A DNA stretch of 64,000 nucleotides from Datura wrightii (lineage: Eukaryota > Streptophyta > Magnoliopsida > Solanales > Solanaceae). Location: assembly GCA_035772735.1 (NCBI GenBank), contig JASDFA010000019.1, positions 69,974,001 to 70,038,000 of the forward strand, in the 5' to 3' direction. Each line of letters begins with the position of its first letter. The stretch's first letter is position 1. A program made the translations under genes and the position numbers. The notes beneath the pieces were generated by a model. That model was not told where the DNA came from. It did not search any database and saw only the letters and a program-made list of their open reading frames with translations. Shown one piece after another: positions 33,706 to 45,511 of this stretch.

Positions 33706-33717
33706 TGGTATCAGAGC
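33706..33717 (+). other. Primer-binding site of D (initiator Met tRNA)
   Basis: TGGTATCAGAGC, four bases after the 5' LTR, complementary to the 3' end of plant initiator methionine tRNA. Confidence 0.95.
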
Positions 33718-33913
33718 AGGTCGTATCCCAGGGAGTCTACAAGCCCTGCTATGTAGAGTCCTGCCTATGGATGTGTTGTGCACCACATACTATGGGTAGG
33801 AGGATGCAAGGCATGATAGGATGGTTTCTTTTTATTCTTATTCAGTCGTGCTGTAGAGCGGTACAGTATAGGGTTGAGTCCCTAGAGGTTACTATATTCT
33901 TTGGTTACAGATA

Positions 33914-36900
33914 ATGCCAGACCAGCGACATCCTATCACAGGCCGGAGCTTAGATATTGCAGCAGGGGAAGGCACCAGCAGGATGCCTCACCCTCGTTTA
34001 GAAACAACCCGATTAGAGGGCACTACAGAGGCATCGTCCCAGCCTTCTCAGCAGTCTCCACCATATCATGAGCCACTTGGGGCGACACTATCTCCAACAG
34101 TCCCTATACTGATACCTTCTGACCAGTAGGTTAGGAGTGCGGTAGTCATGTTAGCACAGATGATGGCTGCTCAGCGTCAGCCTATGCTGTCTACAGTTGC
34201 GGAGTCGTCAGGAGGGCCCGGTAGTTCAAGGGTCCGAGAGTTCTTGGCTCTGAATCCCCGAAAGTTTACAGGTACGGACCGGATAGAGGACCCTCAGGAT
34301 TTTCTAGATCAAATGCAGAGAATTTTCAGGGTTATGCATTCCACGCCTATAGAATCGGTTGAGTTGGCAGCATTCCGATTACGGGACATCGCCGTATTGT
34401 GGTATGAAAGCTGGGAAAGGTCCCGAGGGAGAGATGTTTCCCCTCCGACCTGGTCCAGCTTCTCAGGAGCTTTTCTAGATCACTATTTGCCGCGGGAGAT
34501 TCGACAGGCCCGGGTGGACCAGTTCCTACATCTAGAGCAGGGGGCCATGAGTGTTTGGGAATACGCCTTGCGGTTTGACTCTTTGGCCCGGTACGCACCA
34601 GCCTTTGTTGATACCATGGCATCCAGAGTACACCGCTTTATCATGGGGTTGAATCCAAAATATGTTGAGACTTGTATTACGGCCACACTGCGAGAGGACA
34701 TGGATATTGCCCGAGTTCAGGCATTTGCCCAGAATATTGAGGGCATCAGGCAGCGACATCGGGAGATCAGGAGGACCAATCAGGAACAGCGCCGCAGGGA
34801 CCGACCAGTTGAGTTACAGAGGGAGGTTTAGGGAGGACCTAGGCCACGATTGTTAGACAGGCCGCCCAGGCCCCCGCCTCCACCACAGCCGCAGAGGGGT
34901 AGATTTAGCCGCAGGGGGCAGCCAGCGACCGGTAGAGGCTCACAGATTGCAGATTCACCATTACAGAGGAGGGCGGAGCAGAGTAGGTATACCTTACCAC
35001 TTTTCCCTATATGCAGCCGACGCCATTCTGGAGCATGCAGGTATGGCTCCACCGACTGTTATATTTGTGGCCAAGAGGGCCATTTAATGAGAGATTGCCC
35101 AGCCAGAGGTCAGGAGGATCGGGATAGACAGGATAGGGCATCCGCAGGGTCACGAGCTACAGCATCCCCGGTAGGGCGCAGGCCCTCAGTTTCAGCAGGC
35201 AGGGGTCGGGGTAGATTAGGGGCCTCCAGTGTAGGTACGGGTCCAAGCCGCACATATGCTTTACCAGGGAGGCAGGATTCAGAAGCGTCACCTGATGTCG
35301 TGATAGGTATGATAACTATCTGCTCACACCCTGCTTATGTATTGATTGATCCAGGATCTACTTTGTCCTATATTACTCCATTTGTGGCACGAAAGTTCAA
35401 TATTGCACCAGAATTATTGCAGTAGCCCTTTTTAGTATCCACTCCCGTCGGTTACTCTATTGTAGCTAGAAGAATTTACCGAGGGTGTACAGTAAAGGTT
35501 GCTGACCGTCAGACCACAGTAGATCTGGTCGAGTTAGAAATGATAGACTTCGATTCCATAATGGGTATGGATTGGTTAGTGCCGTGCTTTGCCAATGTTG
35601 AATGTTGGACCAAGACGGTCCGATTCTACTTTCCAGGAGAAGCAGTGCGGGAATGGAAGGGCAGCACTGCTACGCTAAAAGGTAGGTTTATTTCCTTTCT
35701 TCAGGCGAGGAAATTGATATCTAAGGGATGTATTTACCACCTGATCAGAGTTCAGGATGTCCGAGCAGAATCTCCGACGCTCCAGTCTGTTCCGGTGGTG
35801 AACGAGTTCCCTGATGTGTTTCCCGATGAGTTACCTGGTATTCCCCCAGAAAGGGAAATAGATTTTGCTATTGACTTGTTACCAGACACTCAGCCGATAT
35901 CAATTCCTCCCTATCATATGGCTCCTGCAGAACTCAGAGAATTAAAGAAGCAGCTGAAAGACTTGTTGGATAAAGGTTTTATTAGGCCGAGTACTTCACC
36001 ATGGGGTGCGCCAATTCTATTTGTGAGGAAGAAAGATGGCTCGCTCCGTATGTGCATAGATTATCGGCAGTTGAACAAAGATACAGTGAAAAACAAGTAT
36101 CCGCTTCCCAAAATAGATGATTTGTTTGATCAGCTGCAAGGGGCCAGATAGTTTTCTAAGATTGACTTGCGGTCTGGATATCACCAGGTTCGAGTACATG
36201 AAAGAGATATTCCTAAGACAACGTTCAGGACTCGATATGGACATTTTGAATTTCTAGTCATGTCCTTTGGGTTAACGAATGCCCCGGCAATATTCATGGA
36301 CCTGATGAACAGTATTTTCAGACCTTTCCTGGATCTGTTTGTAATAGTATTCATTGATGACATTCTGGTGTATTCTCGCTCTGAAGCAGATCACTAAACT
36401 CATTTGCGGACAGTGCTCCAGATCCTCAGGGACCGCCAGTTATATGCTAAATTTTCTAAGTGTGAATTCTGGCTTAATTCAGTAGCCTTTTTAGGGAATA
36501 TTGTGTCGGATGCTGGTATACATGTTGACAAGCAGAAAATAGAAGCAGTTAAATCATGGCCTAGGCCTACCACTCCGACTGAAGTCCGTAGCTTTCTGGG
36601 ATTAGCAGGATATTACAGGAGGTTCGTTGAAGGGTTCTCGACTATTATGGCACCTATGACTAAACTGACGCAGAAAGTAGCAAAGTTTCAGTGGACAGAG
36701 GCATGCGAGCAGAGCTTCTAGGAACTGAAAGACAGATTAACCTTCGCCCCAGTGTTAGCATTGCCGGAAGGTACTAAAAGTTATTCGGTGTATTGCGACG
36801 CATCAGGCGTCGGGTTAGGTTGTGTGTTGATGCAGCATGGTAAAGTGATTGCATATGCCTCCAGACAGCTGAGGAAACACGAAAAGAATTACCCTACCCA

Positions 36901-38698
36901 GGACCTGGAGTTAGCTGCAGTGATCCACGCCTTGAAAATGTGGAGGCATTACCTGTATGGCGTCCATGTTGATATTTTTACAGATCACAAGAGCCTACAG
37001 TATATCTTCACTCAGAGGGAGTTGAATTTGAGGCAACGTTGCTGGCTGGAGCTGTTAAAGGATTTTGACGTGAATATTCTGTACCACCCGGGGAAAGCCA
37101 ATGTTGTAGCAGATGCTCTCAGTCGTAAGTCCATGGGGAGTTTGATGTATTTGCAGCCCGAGCAGCGGGAATTGGTTAGGGAAATACATTAGTTAGCTAG
37201 CCTAGCCGTTCGTGTAGCAGAAACAGAGGACGGTAGAGCGGTAATTTAGAACACCGCCGTGTCATCATTAGTTGTGGAAGTGAAAGAACGACAATATGAG
37301 GATCCTAACCTGATCCAGCTCAAAGATAGGATCCAGCAGGGTAAAGCGCCAGATTTTCAGATAACTGAAGAAGAAGTGTTGTTATGTAAAGGTCGCCTAT
37401 GTGTTCTAGATGTTTCAGGGCTCCGCCAGCAGATTATGAATGAGGTACATTACGCCCGTTATTCTCTTCACCCCGATGCGACAAAAATGTACCATCATAT
37501 CAAAGAAAACTACTGGTGGCCAGGTATGAAAAGAGAAATTGCTGAATTTGTAGCCCAGTGTCCTAACTGCCAATAGGTGAAAGCAGAACATCAAAAACCA
37601 GGCGGTTTGACTCAGGACATAGTTGTGCCTCTCTGGAAATGGGAAGCAGTGAATATGGATTTTGTGGCAGGATTACCTCGCACCAGACACAGATATGACT
37701 CTATATGGGTGATAGTTGATAGATTGACAAAATCAGCTCATTTCCTGCCAGTAAGAGCTACTTTCTCGGCCGAAGATTATGTAGAGTTGTATATCCGGGA
37801 AATAGTCAGATTGCATGGAGTACCGGTATCCATTATTTCAGATAGAGGAGCACAGATTATGGCTAGATTTTAGCAATCATTTCAGAGGGGTCTGGGAACA
37901 CAGATTAACTTGAGCACAACATTCCACCCTCAGACAGATGGACAGGCTGAGCGCACTATCCAGACGCTCGAGGACATGCTACGAGCGTGTGTGCTAGATT
38001 TTGGAGGTAGCTGGGATGAGCATTTGCCGCTAATCGAGTTTGCTTATAATAATAGCTATCACTCAGCTATTCAGATAGCGCCCTTCGAGGCGTTATATGG
38101 ATAGAAGTGCAGATCACCGGTTGGCTGGTTTGAAATAGGAGAATCGGCAATGATTGGGCCAGACACCGTTCAGCAGTCAGAAGAGAAAGTAAAGCTTATC
38201 AGAGAACGCCTATTGACTGCACAGAGTCGCCAGAAATCATATGCAGATGTATGGCGCAGGAACCTGGAGTTTGATGTAAATGACTGGGTATTTCTGAAAG
38301 TATCTCCGATGAAAGGGGTGATGAGATTCGGCAAGAAAGGTAAGCTCATCTCGAGGTTTGTTAGGCCTTATCAGATTCGTCGAAGGATAGGCCGAGTAGC
38401 ATATAAGTTGAACTTGCCTCCAGAATTGGAATCCGTTCATCCGGTCTTCCATGTATCTATGCTGAGGAAATGCACAGGAGACCCATCCAGAGCAGTCCCA
38501 GTCCAGGATATCCAGGTTATAGAAGAGCTGGCCTATGAAGAGGTTCCAGTAGCTATCATAGACAAACAGATTCGTAAATTGAGGACTAAAGATATTGCGT
38601 CTGCCCAGGTATTATGGCGTAACAGGAACCGAGAGGAGATGACTTGGGAGGCAGAGGAAGATATGAAGATTAGATATCCTTACTTATTCCAGGCCTAG
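33914..38698 (+). pseudogene. gag-pol of D: one frame with eleven internal stops
   Basis: From ATG 33914 to the terminal TAG 38696-38698 the frame never shifts over 1595 codons, but it holds TAG at 34127, 34829, 35423, 36149, 36719, 37190, 37247, 37574, 37871 and 38102, and TAA at 36395. Domains in order: gag (34240-34830); CCHC zinc knuckle CYICGQEGHLMRDC (35057-35098); protease IDPGSTLSYI (DPGS at 35348-35359); RT with FIDD at 36350-36361; RNase H VYCDASGVGLG (near 36785) and DHKSLQYI; integrase with HHCC zinc module ending CPNC (37440-37573), core MDFVAGLPR and ISDRGAQ, and FHPQTDGQAERT; then the chromodomain (38530-38690, VLWRNRNREEMTWEAEEDM). Chromodomains steer integration to marked chromatin. 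Several stops sit where related elements carry Gln or Trp. Confidence 0.9.
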
Positions 38699-38928
38699 TG
38701 AGGTGACAAGTATGTTCGTATTATTACTTATGCACTACGTTATAGTTGCGTATGAATAAATGAGAAAGATTGATACTTAGCTATCCAGTGAATCTTAAAG
38801 TAATGTGTGCAGAACCTGTATTGGACTTTTCTGCGTTTCAGGTTTTTGGTATATTCCATATTACAGGGGAAACTCTGCCGAAATTTTTCTAAATAAGTAA
38901 GTCAAGAAGTCCTCTACATAGCAGTTTC
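38699..38928 (+). other. 3' untranslated stretch of D
   Basis: Non-coding sequence between gag-pol and the hairpin-polypurine module. I see nothing else in it. Confidence 0.6.
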
Positions 38929-38961
38929 CATTCGAGGACGAATGTTCTTAAGGGGGGAGAA
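38929..38961 (+). other. AGGA-loop hairpin and polypurine tract of D
   Basis: CATTCG-AGGA-CGAATG (38929-38944), a perfect 6-bp stem, then TTCTT and the polypurine tract AAGGGGGGAGAA (38950-38961) abutting the 3' LTR. The loop and the CG closing pair are the same as in Athila-type element E (52241-52258). Confidence 0.85.
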
Positions 38962-41541
38962 TGTTATACCCCGTAAGATTTTCGACACTTGGATGGCCTA
39001 TTCGCACGTTGGTTAAGCATATTTGGAAGCCATACGTGCTAGAGAAAGGACCGGGAAAAGATTGGACGGGAAACTTGTCGAACCATCACGGAAGGAGCCG
39101 GGGCAGAGCCCCTCCGCGATGGCAACGTGTCACGGAGGTGGAGCCTCCGCGTTGGCTCTGTGACACGTTGGGGCTGTCCAGGCCCAAGTATATAAAGCCC
39201 CACTTCGGTTTTAATCTCATTTGTTTCACCAAATAATTTCCAGAACTCGTGAGGAAATAGAGAGAGACGAAGAGGGTTGATATTATAATCGTTGATTACG
39301 CTGCCAAACGTAGTCTAAACTTAAATTAACTCCAGATACCGAGGTATTTAGCAGCAGGGAGCATTCCTACAGATTTAGTTTCGCGAAATACGGTCGATGA
39401 ATCGTCGTGCTACCGGGATAAGGTAAGCGGAATTGCTCCAAACTAGTGTCTATGTGTTCCTAGCTGTGAAGTGAATACTTCTCCCTTCTGGACTTCTGGA
39501 AAATAGCAAGTTTTCGACCGTCTTTCGATAGGCCTAAATTTAGGCTATAATTATATCGAAAGTGACGACGTCTTTCATAATAATGCTGTATTTAGTGCTA
39601 ATTGACGTATATACGAATGCAGTTGGGAGAAATAACGAAAATACTGACCGAGCTGCACCAGTTAGTCAGGAAATCAGAAGTGAAGGTATGTAAAGCTAGT
39701 TTCCTCGGCAAGTTAGTAGTCTCAGTATAGTAAAATAGTTCAAAGGCCAGTAGAATGTTTCAGAAGTCGTGTGTTATGTTTAGTATGAATATTAGTACGA
39801 TAATGGAAGAGTCATGTTATGTATAGTGTGAAACTTTCTAGCACGATATAAATTCTAATACAAAGTGTTAAGAACTGTACAGCATGCCCAGTATGTGATT
39901 TAGTAAAGTATGTTAGGATATTATCGTGTTCAGTTGAAACTTAGTAAAGCAATATAAGTTCCTGTAAGGTATTTCAGAAATAGAATTGTATCCTAAAATG
40001 AAGTTTAGAAAGCATGTTAGAAATAGTAAATCATGTTACTATAAAAACTCAGTTATACAACATGATTTCCAGCAGAAAAACTATATCTTGTTCAACATTA
40101 GACTCAGCACAGTATGGCAGCAAATTATATATATATATATATACCACTATCAGTCTCAGCATGTATTAAATACATACATATCACTATCACTAGTTCAGCA
40201 TACAGTATGTACAGATACATTATCATCACTAGCTTCAGTATGTGGTATATACAGATAGTATTACTAGTTGAGACCAGTGTATTGTCCTGGGGTTGGATTA
40301 CCTAGCATCCACGACCGCCCCAGGGTTAATAGCTGTATCGACTCGTCCGCCAGAGGGCGAGGATGCGTCGCTCTACGGAGTGGCATGCCGTCCCACAGGG
40401 GACGAAGATGGGATGCCGATTTCCCCATATTGTGCCTTGGTCGGCCTTTATACACCCCCGTCGAGCGGGTACGCCCAGGGTGTTGATTTAGGAGTCCTCC
40501 GGACTCAGGTACAGTTATAGTCAGGGGCTCAGCGAGCCCAAGTGCATACCCAAGGGATCAGCAGGATGCTTATAGTTATTATAGGAGATGGGACGACCGG
40601 GATAGGGGTATAGATTGCGTGCTGATTGTACCTCTCGGCTTATAGGGGTCGGGTAAGGTTTGTGTGTGCTATGCTATGTTATGTTATGTTATGCCACGTT
40701 ACACTAGATACGAGTAGATCGACAATAGAGCAATACATTTCCAGGTATGACTCCTACTCCTTTCAGCTTAGTTGAGAGTAGGCATAGCTTTACATTTTCA
40801 GTTAGTTTAGTCTATTCCTTTCTATTTCAGTTCCATCAGTTGTATTGTTGTTTTCAGATATCTTTCAGTTGTTTTTTTACATACTCAGTACCAGCGATAC
40901 TGACGCCCGTTTGGGGCGCTGCATTACTTTCCTGCAGGTACTCATAGACGAGGGGCCGATACCTCGTGATTCCAGCCAGCTCACAGGGTCATCAACTTCA
41001 GTCATCCGGAGCTAGATAGCTAGAGGTTTATCCCTTTTCTTTTATTATACAGCATGGGTAGGCCGGGGCCCTGTCCCGACTATCTTATCAGTATTCCTAG
41101 AGGCTTGCAGACTGTATATATTTTCCTGTTGTCAGTTGAGCCGGTCGTGTGAGGCTGTGCAGTTTGTTATAGCTGTCTAGCATTTCAGTTTATGTTGGCC
41201 GTGTGAGGCCTTATCCAGTCAGTAGTGGTGACCTTGCCGGTCACGTAGTTTTTCAGTATTCCATTGTTGAGTTGCAAATAACTAGACAACATGGTGGCCT
41301 TGTCGACCCGCATAGGTTCCTTGTTACGAGTGTGTTTCTGGTTAGCTGCTATTACAGGTACAGGTGGATATAGGCCTAGTCGGCCGGATCCTGTATTTAC
41401 AGCCGTTATATAGCCCATTGTTTCCATGAATCTGAGTTAGAGCCAGCCAGGCACCGGATGTGCTTAGGCTCAGTAGTCTAGCAGTTCAGGTCCTAGTAGG
41501 GCACCAGGTGCCAGTCATACCCCCCAAAGCGGGGTCTGACA
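38962..41541 (+). repeat. 3' LTR of D
   Basis: 2580 bp, TGTTATACCCCG...CGGGGTCTGACA. The palindromic block has arms TGTCACGGAG (39128-39137) and CTCTGTGACA (39156-39165). Differences from the 5' copy that I checked are mainly C/T and A/G. Confidence 0.95.
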
Positions 41542-41546
41542 TCGAT
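41542..41546. repeat. Target-site duplication of D, right copy
   Basis: TCGAT, identical to 31121-31125. Confidence 0.95.
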
Positions 41547-43423
41547 GATCTAAATGGTATTCGACAAATCCTCACCCTCATCATAAGAAACCATGTTCAC
41601 CTGGTGGTTCGACAGAGGATTATTCGTCACGTTTGGTGTTGGGCCTTTGAGATGAATGTCTTTTGTATCAATCAACTTCTATATTTTGTCCTTCAATGGT
41701 CTGCAAGGCTCTGTGGTATTTCCCCTCATGCCTGAATGGTACATGCACACTATGTTATGGTCATACCATTGTCTTAGGTATCAACAGAAAGGGCAGGGAT
41801 AGGCTCAATGTACCCAGCTTCCTTCAACCTCACATACAATTGAGTGATTGGTGACGCCAGTAGGGTATAGGTTTTTGTCAACTTCCTTTCAAAGTGGGCC
41901 TTAGGCCTCTGGCTTGATGAATAATTGGAGGGAGATGGTTGAGGAAAGAAGATTGTGTGCTATAGATGGGGTAGGTGGGGGCTTGGTAATGTTAATGAGG
42001 GGTTTGAAAATGGACTAGAGGGGGAGTTTGATATTGTTTTTAGTAAGAATGGGGAGTTTGGTATTATAGTGGTGAAGTTTGGTATTATGGTGATGGATCT
42101 TGGTAGTGAGGTAGGTGAGCTTGATATTGAGGATGTGGAGTTTGGTAGTGTGGGGTAGAGTTTAGTAATGTGGGGATGGAGTTTGGTGTCTGTTAACATA
42201 ATTCTTCGGCCCTTGTGCCATCATAACTGTGCCAACCACCTTTTTCTTACGGTTTTCTGAAATACCTCCGGATTGCAAAGCTCTTTAGTAGCTTGCAATG
42301 CATTCAAGTTCATAATGGTACCATCCTTGATACCATCCTCAATCTTTTCACCGAATTTGATGATCTCGACGAAGCTTTTCTCACTAACCAACATTAATCT
42401 ATCGTATACTTGTGGATCTAGAGTTCGCATGATGATATCTTTCATTTGTACCTCCTCCATTGGAGGTTGCACTCTGGCGGCCTTAGTCCTCCAACGAGTT
42501 CAGAATTCTCTGAGAGTTTCTGTGGGCTTTCTCTTCAAGTTCTGGATATAATGAAAATCAGGTGCATTCTCTGTGTTGAACCCAAACAACTCTACAAAAG
42601 TTGCAGCCATTTCTGCCTAGGTAACGTACTTCTTCGGATTCCGTTCTACATACCAGCTAAGAGCATTAGCGGTCAAACTTCTCATGAAGAGTTTCATTCT
42701 TATTTTCTAATTTCATCCCACTCCTACCAGCTTATCACAATATAATCTCAAATGAGCCCTTGGATCACCGACCCAAGTAAACAATTCAAACTTAGGAGGT
42801 TTGTACCCCTCCGGTAGCTCGACATCATGGTGTATGCATAGGTCTTCATATTCTAGACTCGTTATTCCCTTGGTACCTTCAACACTTTTCAATCTATTGT
42901 TCATCTTTTTAAGCTCTTCTGCTAGAGTCTGAATCCGATTATCCTTCACTGAAGGCTCAGATTCCTCCAGATGGTGAGTCACAGGTGCGGTCTCCACATA
43001 GATTGGGTTGATATGGGTGTGAGCTTGCGTTGTATTTACGTTTGCTGGGGAAGGTAGTTCTTGGGTTAGTGATGGGTAATGGGAGGTAATTGGAGCTTAT
43101 GGGTTAGGATATATGTACGGTGGGTATTGATAATATTGAGGTGGAGTGTGATGGGTATCTTGCGGTGGAGCAGTGGGTTGGGATGTCACAAGAAGGCTTG
43201 GCGGTGCTTTTGAAGTGGAGGCGTCAACTTGAGCTCCGAATGACGCTGCTCGGTTGTTTAGACTGTGAACCTGAGCTAGTTCTTCCTAGAGCTCAAAAAT
43301 TTTCTGCTCAAGTCTCATTATCACTTCGTTATATCCTAGAGGGCAGCCCCTCTCAAAATTCTCCCTTTCATGCCTAGATATTCTGTTACCACTCTTCTCT
43401 GTGGTGCTGTTGTGTTTGTCCAT
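41547..43423 (-). pseudogene. gag of Ogre element C, broken
   Basis: Minus-strand gag. The probable start is the ATG at 43423 (MDKHNSTTEKSG). An N-terminal part contains a short coiled-coil-like segment (RLEQKIFELREELAQVHS) and a proline/threonine-rich stretch. A conserved helix follows, IQTLAEELKKMNNRLKSVEG near 42930, then KPPKFELFTWVGDPRAHL near 42790, FMRSLTANALSWYVERNPKK near 42670, and RTLDPQVYDRLMLVSEKSF near 42430. Blocks stay in one frame with several stops. From 42220 to 41547 the frame is lost, and a minisatellite intrudes. Interrupted by D. Confidence 0.8.
41955..42190. repeat. Minisatellite in the Ogre gag-protease junction
   Basis: Roughly nine degenerate copies of a GAGTTTGGTATTATGGTG-like unit of about 21-30 bp. 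Both strands have open frames here, which simply reflects the repeat. It may be a local amplification after the element died. Confidence 0.6.
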
Positions 43424-43957
43424 CTTATTCTTCCCTCTGTTATTGTGGCTAGGAACGGGAGGAGGAGAAGGAGGAGCCCCTTTGGACCTTGTATAATAGG
43501 CCAGAATTGCACAGATCAACCTTTGGGAAAGGGAAAAAATAAGGCAAGCAAAAAACAAAGCTAAAGTTAGTAAGAGAGGTTAGAAATAATGCTACTTGAA
43601 TAAATAAATAAACATGTTGATGCATTTCCTAATTTTAGAGCCTCTTTTATGCCAGAGGAAGGCCTAACGAATGAGAGAGAAGCATGCAATTAAATATTGT
43701 TATTTTGCTCCAAAAATAAACCCAACAGGAGATAAAACTTTTATAAAGATAGAATTATTGCAAATACAAGAAAATGACTAAAGAAAAGAACATTAAACTA
43801 AAGCTTAAACACTTCGTTGTCGGGGTTTACTTTCTTTGGGTCCTTCAGCACTTTATAAAAATGATGACGACTAGACAGGAGATAAGCCAGTGCTCAAATG
43901 TCTCCCAAGGCTTCCCCACTCAGACATTCTTCCCCATGTTTTTCTGAATTCGTCGCG
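43424..43957 (-). other. Ogre segment between gag and insertion E
   Basis: Minus-strand Ogre sequence between the E insertion and the gag ATG. A short piece near 43950 (ARRIQKNMGKNV, then stop) could be the end of ORF1. Otherwise I see no conserved coding blocks. Confidence 0.45.
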
Positions 43958-43962
43958 CAACT
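43958..43962. repeat. Target-site duplication of E, left copy
   Basis: CAACT, identical to 53698-53702. Confidence 0.95.
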
Positions 43963-45381
43963 TGATCTTGGGCAAATTTATATGCCCAAGTGATACTCAA
44001 AAGTGTCATTTTAGCCTTGTTTATCTATCAATGTGTATATATTCTCATGTAATTGGTAATAAAATGTGAATTTATACTAACCAACATGATTAGCATTGTT
44101 TTGCAGGTAAAATGTAATTTTGGGAAGCTTAAATGCATGATTGGAAGAGATCGGGGTTGAACTCGAAAGTGAGCACGGGACAAGGCATTGGAAAGCACAA
44201 AATAAAGGGGCTCCGCGATGGAGTCGTGTGACGCTACCATCGCGGAGGCCTTCTGCCTGGATAGAAATTTTCAGCCAAATTCTAGTGTGAGTTCGCGATG
44301 GGTCCGTGGCACGGTGGCTTGGCTCTGCGTTGCACGCCGTGCCACGTTGGGCTTTATTTCCTGGACCCCCAGTTCCAGTGAAGGTCCGCGTCCGTAGCGT
44401 GTCACAGAGGCAGTGCTCCGCGATGCACTCCGTGACACGTTGCTCATTATTCCGGGAAAAATTCCCACTAGTATAAATAGAACACTTAGGTTCATTTTTC
44501 AATATTCTGACTTGGTGGAGCAAGAACGTGGGTTACAGGCAGTTGAGGGGACGAAATTATCAGGGTTTTTCACTCTTTCCTTCTTCTTGTATTCAATTGC
44601 TTGTATGTTTAACACTCATTTAACGATGTTTAATCCACAAATGAGTGGCTAATTCATCTTCTTGCTGAGGTTATGAACACTTGTAATGAAATGTGATCAT
44701 TGATTCTTTGGTTTTTCATCTTTTCTTCCATGGTTGTTCTATTAATTCTTGTTCTTACTGCATTAATGTGTGGCCTACGTTAATGTATATCTAAAAAGTC
44801 CGGTTTCACTCGAGAGAGCAAGAAATTGGAAAGTTGTGAATTAATAGGATATGATCTTTTCTTAGTTTGGGAAAATTGAGAATTGATTTACCTTCAGGAT
44901 AGAAATATACCTGAAAGTCGTATTAGTCAATTTAGGAACCGGGTTTGTATGGCTAGAACATGAATTGCATTTAATCACAGAAATGTAGGTGGATGGTTCA
45001 TGATTCTTAAGTGGGGTTAAATACGAGAGTTTTAATCCCTTGGCAATAGTTCTTGACTAGCAACCGGAGGAAATGCCTAACCAAATTACATCGATAATTA
45101 ATTTCATTACATGTTCGTTTAACCTCGGCATGCTCTCATTCATAGTTCAGACTCACATTAAATAGTTGTTTTAGATTTAGCATAAAAATTATAAATCAAA
45201 ATATCAAACTCTTGGTTACACTGTTGTCTTCATTGTTAGAACTAAAATATAGTACACTTGAATAGATTGCACTTCATCCCAGTCCCTGTGGGATCGATAC
45301 TTGGCTTACTTAAGCCACTTTACTACTTGTTTGAGCACGTGCACTTGCGTGTAGGTATATACCCGTATAACAGACCGAACA
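43963..45381 (+). repeat. 5' LTR of E
   Basis: 1419 bp, TGATCTTGGGC...CAGACCGAACA. Three GC-rich inverted repeats upstream of the TATA box: CCGCGATGG...CCATCGCGG (44210-44253), GTGGCACGG...CCGTGCCAC (44300-44346) and TGTCACAGAG...CTCCGTGACA (44400-44437). TATA box TATAAATA at 44472-44479. Confidence 0.95.
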
Positions 45382-45387
45382 AGTTTT

Positions 45388-45405
45388 TGGCACCGTTGCC
45401 AGGGA
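45388..45405 (+). other. Primer-binding site of E (tRNA-Asp type)
   Basis: TGGCACCGTTGCCAGGGA, six bases after the 5' LTR, close to the TGGCGCC-type site complementary to plant tRNA-Asp. Confidence 0.9.
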
Positions 45406-45511
45406 CTGGCAATTGGTGAATTTGTTTTAAGTGTTAATTTACTGTATTTTTATTCTCTTAGTGTTGACAACTTGGTCTTAGCCTGTATTTTGCAGATTTA
45501 ATCTCTGTTGA

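Larger units (their letters stand above)
31126..41541 (+). mobile_element. Element D: complete Tekay-type chromovirus (Ty3/gypsy)
   Basis: Full-length element of 10,416 bp with perfect 5-bp target-site duplications. It has LTRs of 2576 and 2580 bp, an initiator-Met primer site, one gag-pol frame with chromodomain, a polypurine tract, and no large deletion. It lies in Ogre element C between gag and protease. The LTR length, the DPGS protease and the integrase ending in a chromodomain place it in the Tekay/Del clade. LTR differences that I compared are mostly transitions. Confidence 0.95.

Noticed and set aside
33914..38698. TAG read as a sense codon in element D
   Set aside because: No plant nuclear code reassigns TAG, the stops fall at positions with different usual residues, and a TAA is also present. 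Mutational decay explains it better.
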